Source: Athripsodes cinereus (Eukaryota; Arthropoda; Insecta; Trichoptera; Leptoceridae). From it: a stretch of 64,000 nucleotides of DNA. Positions 57,731 to 64,000 of the stretch are shown piece by piece; position 1 is the first letter of the stretch, and each line of letters begins with the position of its first letter. Location of the stretch: the NCBI GenBank assembly GCA_947579605.1, contig OX388305.1:25433542-25497541 (forward strand), read 5' to 3'. Below the pieces are notes generated by a model that did no database searches, was not told the DNA's origin, and was given only the letters and a program-made list of their open reading frames with translations. A program made the position numbers and the translations under genes.

Positions 57731-57984
57731 TGGGACAGTGCCAGGAAGAAGGAATCACGTGGTAAGATTGAAGAAACCACTATTGTAGTGATAATCTTGC
57801 GTTATATTTTTCACTTTTGATATTTCAATTATTTTCAGTCGGTCGAAGAATGACAAAAAAAAGAATTTTATATTGTGAACCGATTTGAAAAATTCTTTCA
57901 CTGTTGGGAAGCTACACTATCCCTGGGTGACATAGGCTATATAACATTTTCAGAAAAATAGGGATCCTCACTAAAATTCCAATC

Positions 57985-58125
57985 GATTTTTTTTTATTCT
58001 TTACTATACATTGGTTACAATATTACATAATAAAATAGTGTCATAAAAATAACAGTTATACAATTCAATGTACAGAGGGCGAGTTTATCGCTAAAATGCG
58101 ATGTCTTCCAACTAACTTAACCAAC
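57985..58125 (-). mobile_element. Family D non-LTR 3' tail
   Basis: TTTATTCTTTACTATACATT, GGTTACAATATTACATAATA, AATAGTGTCATAAAAATAAC, TCAATGTACAGAGGGCGAGT and GATGTCTTCCAACTAAC follow the 19.7 kb copy almost exactly. Minus-strand element. Confidence 0.75.
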
Positions 58126-58361
58126 CAATCTACTCATGCGAAGCCGGGGAGGACCGAAAGTATATATAATATAATGCGTGTATGAGCGCGTGCTTGACCC
58201 TTGTAAATTCCTTGTAATTTGTACTACTGTAACAATAATAGGTACGACACATTGTATCATTAACGCATTGTATATTATTATATTCCTATTCACGTACAAT
58301 ACTCGATATTGTGAACATTGTCCTAAGGCGATATTTCATAAAATGATTTACAAACATAGAT

Positions 58362-58418
58362 ATATGCGTAAACATTATATAGTAATATTGATATGCGTAA
58401 ACATTATATAGTAATATT
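58362..58418 (+). repeat. ~29-bp tandem duplication
   Basis: ATATGCGTAAACATTATATA GTAATATT occurs twice in succession with one base between. Confidence 0.9.
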
Positions 58419-58472
58419 ATGTGATGTGATTCATATGCAATTTATGATTTTAAGATACCTAATGAAAGTAAT

Positions 58473-58632
58473 TTGTCGGTAGCCTGGAGGTAGAGTCTCA
58501 GCCTAATGCATATTATGAAGGGCGCGGTTAGGTCCCAGGTGCCTTGAAAGGGGTGTTTGCCGAAAATTAAGTTAAGTTAGTAATTGTGTTGTTGTTTTTT
58601 TCTATATTGTGCAATAAAGTTTATTATTATAC
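58473..58632 (+). mobile_element. SINE-A head joined to another tail
   Basis: TGTCGGTAGCCTGGAGGTAG and a degraded B-box region (GGTTAGGTCCCAGGTGCC) are the SINE-A head. The body after GTTTGCCG is not SINE-A. It reads TTTCTATATTGTGCAATAAA GTTTATTATTAT, which resembles (same strand) the complement of the AACAAACTTTATTGTGCA tail beside SINE-A at 5.5 kb. It may be a chimeric or replaced tail. Confidence 0.45.
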
Positions 58633-58639
58633 CTACTCA

Positions 58640-61589
58640 TATCTAACCAATGTTGAAAACGCAACTATTTTCAGCTACCGCGGGATTGGCATGCACGTAT
58701 TTTTACTATAGTCCCTTCGCAGATCGTAGGTTACGATCAAGACAAATTAGATTGGATCAAGAGTAACCCTGGAGATTCTATCAATGGTTGTAAGATTATG
58801 TAGGTGGACCGGCATATCAACAAAAACAACAATAATACAAGTAGATAATATGATTTCGTTAGATAAATAGGTAGATATCAAACTGCTTTATGAATGACAC
58901 CCACGTCCCTCCCTGCAAAGTGTCTGATGTAGTAAATTAATTTTACGATAGAAAAAATATATATTATCGGTTATGTGTAACAAATAATATTATCGTTGTA
59001 CTTAATAATAACACCGCCTACGTGGTAATAGTAAGAATTAGTTTCTAACAACATTATAAACGATTTCTCTGATACTTTCGTGTGATCAAACAAATTTAGA
59101 TGTGATATAAATATTATGTAAATCTAATGTAACGTAAAGAATACAATGTTTTTATACTTAACATGATCTTCATATGACGTACATACGTATATACAAAATG
59201 AATTATAACGAATTATTTACTTAGCATAGTAACGATAAACACCTTCGCTACATTTCGAAAAGATTGTGTCTCCAGCACCTAACCTTTGTCATATCTACAG
59301 CCTGTCCATTAAGATCAAAGTGCAAGTACCTACCTACCTATCCAAAACAGCTTGCTCTTCTTTCACTTGCTGTGTTCCTGTAACATAATCAAATAAATAA
59401 AATAAATGTTCATGGAAATCTACTAACGAATTTCTGTGACATACATACTTTCGGTACGCAATCATCTTCATGAAACTGTCCAGTTTGCTTTATTAGCTTG
59501 GAACAAATAAATTATTTCTGAATATCTTTATTTCAGTCCTTTATGAATTAATATTAGTATTTCTTCATTTAAAAAAAAGACGCCCCAGGGCGAAGAGGGC
59601 ATCCTGAATCAAAACGGTGCAATATAGGTATCATTTAATTATTTTAAGCCATTACTTCATTCACTAAACTAACTTCATCCCTCAACACTCCTCTCGGAAG
59701 CACAGGACAGAAACCAGCTTGTTCCATTCAAATCACCTTTGCGCCAATTAAGTCGCCATCTATTATTACCACGACATTTCGAGGGATTCTATTTAAATTT
59801 GGAATCCCCGTCCATTCAAAGTTTTTGAACTCTCCACTCGAACCATCGCAACTAACCATGACTAACCTAACCATAATAAATTTAATAATTATATTCTCAT
59901 ACATGTGTCAATTTCAATAAAAAAAACGTAGGAGTATAGGTATAAATATGTAGGTGAAAAATAAATAAAACGTGCGGACATCATATTATCATCCTCCCAC
60001 GTACAATACATAATAAATATATTATAAAAAATTGTCAGCCCTTCCACCTACAGACTATGCAACGTGTTCAACTTGTATTACCTTACTTACCGTCTTATCG
60101 TACCAGAAGGCGCCACACCTAATGATAAGAGAAACTTTGATAATAAATGTGTAATACAATAATTATACAATACACATGTTTGTGAATACAAACCTGCTAT
60201 GTATTTCATTCAACATTCAATCATTCGTATGTCATATTTCAATAATCAAGTTGTAAGTAATCCATAATTATCATTATAGTTCTGATTGAACGTAGGTTTT
60301 AGTGATTATTTAAAAGGTTTAGTAGGTAAGCATAGAAAATAATTAATATACAATAAAATATGGAATACCTACTTTCCAAATTGCACTTTTAAGTGACACC
60401 TACAACCTATTCGGTACATACTATTATACTCAAACTTCATTAAATTAATAATAGATATATCAAAATAACACTTTCGTTAAATCATTATTTTAAATAGCAT
60501 CTATAAAAAACGATTAATTAATAAAATGCGATTATTTATGGATATCTGGAGGAAGTATACACACTACATAGACGCAACATGCCTCCAACTCAACTAGGAT
60601 AAGAGTAAGAAGATGTATGTGAATAACAATTTCCTGACCCTGAAGTATTTTGTACAAATCTTAGTTTAGTTGGCGGACTTATTGACTATCGTAATTTCTT
60701 CAAAACAACCTCTACTGTCTCAATTATGTCGAGACAGTGAATAACCAAAACTAAGTGTGAAATTTCGGTTTAAAACTTTGCGATCTAGCATAGAATCTAA
60801 GCACGATAAGAGAAGTTTGGATAACGATAGCCGCATGGCTAGTCATAATATCAGGAATATTTTTTTTTTGTTTAGATCAACAAAGTCTTGTTTAATTTAT
60901 TGGCTCACAACTGTGTCTTACAGGGAATTTGTTGCTTTGGTTGAGGCAACAAACATTCTGTGAACATTCTCATACTTGTTTGTTTATTTTTAAATTTACT
61001 GTTTTTGGCTGCTGTTGTGTGATTTTATAATATGTATTATTTAACTGTATATTAATTATTGTGTCTCTTTGCTCATCGCATTGGTCGAAGTCTGTAATGA
61101 CGTGCAAAGTTAGTTTAAAGAAAATAATTATAATGAATCAATTGGTAATTATTACTAACGAACAACGGATGATTGAGAATACGAGTACTCAAAAGTGGTG
61201 AATGATGAAAACTTGGTGGGTGTTGAGACGGACGTAGGTGTGAAACAAACACCCACAAGCACTTTGCACAATCAATTATTATGTGCATAATATTGTACGA
61301 AACACCCACGAAGTGTGAATGCTAGATATAAATATGTACCTAAGCCTTCTTTGGGACATGAATATCTTAGTTGAAGAGTAATTATTTGGTTGAAGAACTT
61401 TTCAAATACTTATGAAATGTGGCATATTGAATAGAAATTTACTGATCAACAATCGTGATTGGTTTGTCTTTAAAATCCATAGTAAGGAAAAAAAAATAAC
61501 CAATTTGTTCTATAAAGTCCCCGATAAAAAAAAACTCTTTTCGTTTATGAGCATTCTCAAAAGGCAAGTATTCTTAAAACATCACTATG
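58640..61589. other. AT-rich stretch; only weak exon-like micro-blocks
   Basis: No repeat of the local families was recognised. Three short splice-bounded open blocks on the minus strand (59345-59382, 59448-59501, 60079-60106) are described under findings as weak exon candidates. Confidence 0.3.
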
Positions 61590-61700
61590 AGACATTTATC
61601 ATCTCGAATTCAGCAATGTGGCATGCTACTTATCCTAATGTCTAAATTATTTATTGGCACAGAGAGGACAACTTGCATGTTTACTACTGAATGAATAAAT
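61590..61700 (+). mobile_element. Family B fragment
   Basis: GAATTCAGCAATGTGGCATG CTACTTATCCTAATGTC, TTATTGGCACAGAGAGGACA ACTTGCATG align with the core; the 3' end is replaced by ACTGAATGAATAAATG. Confidence 0.65.
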
Positions 61701-62189
61701 GATATTAGAGTTGTTGGGTGTTTGATAAAATGTACCTACGTACATAGGGTATACTCAGGCCAATATTTTCTTAAAAGCACATTAGCTTATCCAAGGCCAC
61801 AAGAGTGTAGTCATTTGTTGGGTATTTTATTTACTAACATAAAGCATCATTACACGGGGTGGATAGAAGATGTCGAAAACATATGGTTTAGTAATGAATA
61901 AAACATGAGCTAAAAATAAAAAAGCTGCAAGTGCAAGTACGAGCACACCTATCAATCCGAAATGTAAGTATTTGGCAATTGATAAGCATTTACAGATTTG
62001 AAACCATTTTTAAAAGCAGTCAAATCAAATTGACTATCAGATGAGTTTCATCTAACTAACTACGTTCCGAAATTTATAAAAAAATCAATTCAAAATTAGT
62101 CAAAGATTAAAAACATCTATGCCATTTGGAGCGTGCTCTATGTAAGTTTTCATAAAGTCTCCAGAAAAAATAAGTATTTTAATCTCTTC

Positions 62190-62408
62190 TGTACGTTTTC
62201 GAATTTCCTGTAAAAGATGTTCATTCGTAAGAATTCACGTTTGAGACATTTCAATTTTAAACATTTTCAATCCAGCGATGAGGTATGCCATTAATCTTCA
62301 ATATCTCATTTTATAAAGCACGAAGAAAACAATATGTGTGTTCATTACATGCAGTTATTCCAGTGGTTACCTCATTCGTGGAAAATGCAGGGATGATCTC
62401 AATGAATA
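62190..62408 (+). mobile_element. Family B copy, diverged, head to tail
   Basis: CGTTTTCGAATTTCCTGTAA AAGATGTTC (head), CAGCGATGAGGTATGCCATT AATC, GCACGAAGAAAACAATATGT and CCTCATTCGTGGAAAATGCA GGGATGAT give the whole order of family B with heavy divergence. Confidence 0.6.
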
Positions 62409-62499
62409 GGTGCTAATGGTTTCATCAAAGAAATAAAAAAATAATTTTACCAGATTTTATTATCACTGGATAAAACAACAATCTACGTCACTCGAGGGT

Positions 62500-62770
62500 G
62501 TGGCCATAGCGCCCTTCATCCCCGTGTTATTTCTGGGTGTGGTCCAATACCATTATATAAACATTACTTTCCTAAATTGAACCAAAACCTGCGGTCTTCT
62601 ACAGGGTTCAAATAATAGGGGAGGTGACTACAAATTCCAATTACATTAGGTACATATTTGATATTGATTATTGGACTGTAGTAACTTGTAGTAAGATTCC
62701 CACAACGGCGGTTTTGTCTGGCTGGCCCTTCAGGCCTCCCCTGTGAGGACAATTTTGGTTTGAATGTGCG
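62500..62770. other. Two GC-richer patches, unclassified
   Basis: GGGTGTGGCCATAGCGCCC (about 62499) with TTTCTGGGTGTGGTCC, and CTGGCTGGCCCTTCAGGCCT CCCCTG (about 62719) stand out from the AT-rich background. A minus-strand open frame (62564-62752) begins SSQGRPEGPARQNRRCGNL. No family was recognised; probably a further repeat relic. Confidence 0.25.
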
Positions 62771-63637
62771 GATAAGTAAGAGTTAGCGACTCCTGATATA
62801 ACCGACTGTGAGCTGGGCCTCTCTTCAGTGTAGTAACGTGTCTGCTCACTATATACCTATATAAAACAGTATTTTTTTATAAAAATATTGTTTATGATAT
62901 GTTTCATAACTATGGTACCTAGGTAGGTACAAAATAATGTGAAAAAAATACCAAAACTCTTGTAAAAATGTTACTTACATCTTCTGACGTGTTTGCGCTC
63001 CAACCATCAGTATGGTCTGTATAGATCCAATACCTACTTAATAAAATTCTTCTCTTTAGCGCCCACTTTTGTGTGAAACAGCGAGACAAAATTTTACAAT
63101 TGTAGCGCAAATGCACCAGGTGACGTCACACTTTACAAACATTGGGTTATGGAATGCGAGAATAGGCATTAAAATTGATAGTAGGTATTACTGGTTCCAC
63201 AATAATGGAATCATCGTAATAAATAGGTGGAGTAGAATTGTAGGTTTGATATTGTGTTTATTGACTCGATACCTGATACGGGAACTCAATACAGTCTAAC
63301 AAAAGGGAGGAAATGATCCTCGAATCCGGCTTTAGGGCAGTATTTATTCGCATATTTATTGTGGTTGTCAACTTGAACGAATGACTATACAAGTTTAATA
63401 ATACAATATTACCTTTATCTACTGTATTGGTGTGATTCTGATTTTTAGTTTTTATTGTTTGATTAACCCTAATTCCTGTTCTCATTATCACCTACCTACT
63501 ACAGTACTAAGTACTACTGAAAGAAAAAGTATTAAATAGGAGGCGTGTTTCTATTCATTGTAAAAGGTGTTAGTAATTATACTCACTTATAATCCATTTT
63601 TTAGCATTCCTTTGTGATAATTATTATGTACCTAACT

Positions 63638-63824
63638 GAGTTCGTCGGTAGCCTGGAGGTAGAGTCTCGGCCTCTTGAACAAGGGGTCCGCGGTTCGATT
63701 CCAGGTGCCGGCAAACTCCCCTTTCACGACACAAGCTTTTAGCTTACTGTGGAAGGTGTATAAAGTTGTATTTGGGTTTATAACAAAACCCAGATATATC
63801 TTTTTTTTTTAAAAAAAAAAAAAA
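63638..63824 (+). mobile_element. SINE-A copy, full length, best preserved
   Basis: GAGTTCGTCGGTAGCCTGGA, B box GGTTCGATTCC (matching the tRNA consensus GGTTCRANTCC), GCAAACTCCCCTTTCACGAC and a terminal T10/A14 tract. Its B box is closer to a tRNA than the other copies, so it is a good reference for the family. Confidence 0.9.
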
Positions 63825-64000
63825 CTATCGGAATTCCTTTGATAATCTACCGATAAAAATACATAACTAGGTAAGTACCTAAATATTACATAGCACATAA
63901 CCCGAAATTGAGTAATGCCCCATAATTTCCGTAACTCTTCGAGAGACATGTACCTAAAGTGCAGACGATCTTAAATCGTAACGTACCTACTTATTAGACA

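Noticed and set aside
60757..60963. 68-codon frame as a gene
   Set aside because: No ATG start (GTG), no recognisable domain, no splice or promoter support.
63650..63730. Functional tRNA gene at the SINE-A head
   Set aside because: Repeated at many sites with the same downstream body and poly-A; a SINE head, not a gene.
1..64000. Endogenous virus or toxin genes
   Set aside because: No capsid, polymerase, envelope or toxin motif was recognised in any frame; the only polymerases are non-LTR retrotransposon relics.
1..64000. Telomeric TTAGG arrays or rDNA
   Set aside because: No run of TTAGG/CCTAA and no rRNA-like conserved block was seen; the TAGGTA words are scattered simple sequence.

Overview
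The window looks like a gene-poor, strongly AT-rich stretch of a large eukaryotic nuclear genome, most likely an insect. The support is AT-rich background full of TAGGTACCTA-type simple words (common in hemipteran and lepidopteran genomes), RTE/BovB-like and CR1/Jockey-like non-LTR retrotransposon debris, two tRNA-derived SINE families, hAT-type non-autonomous DNA elements and foldback elements. Species or order cannot be fixed from the sequence. No bacterial operon, CRISPR array, rRNA or functional tRNA gene was seen.

Only one long reading frame exists (about 22.48-24.94 kb, +). It is the 5'-truncated but otherwise open ORF of an RTE-clade retrotransposon with the C-terminal half of an AP-like endonuclease and a complete-looking reverse transcriptase. 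It sits between an 11-bp target site duplication and is inserted in the loop of a 19-bp perfect inverted repeat. Shorter relatives lie at 8.1, 13.0, 25.7 and 28.0 kb. More distant non-LTR C-terminal relics lie at 4.2, 5.7, 6.2, 31.0, 44.8, 46.2, 48.0 and 57.5 kb.

Layout: 0-10 kb is a mosaic of SINE, LINE relics and two foldback elements. 10-15 kb is mostly AT-rich with a truncated RTE copy. 15.08-15.22 kb (minus) holds the best host-gene candidate, a 145-bp serine-rich exon with good splice sites. 16.7-17.07 kb is a 93-bp tandem array. 22.2-25.6 kb is the nested RTE locus. 26.6-27.1 kb is a 122-bp tandem array. 34.5-35.2 kb is a decaying 98-bp tandem array. 40.6-41.8 kb is a less AT-rich block with a possible promoter or 5' exon. 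47.3 and 57.3 kb hold two small hAT-like elements with 8-bp target duplications. 51.4-51.9 kb holds two adjacent hairpins, one with 97-bp nearly perfect arms. 56.7-57.05 kb is a 34-bp minisatellite of nine near-identical copies.

Seven local repeat families were defined by comparing copies within the window: SINE-A and SINE-C (tRNA-derived, with A/B boxes), family B (TAG-tailed retroposon-like), family D and family F (3' tails of non-LTR elements), an RTE family, and foldback/MITE elements. The window is best read as intronic or intergenic DNA of one or more host genes, shaped almost entirely by transposable elements. Family names A-F are local labels, and all family assignments are by eye.
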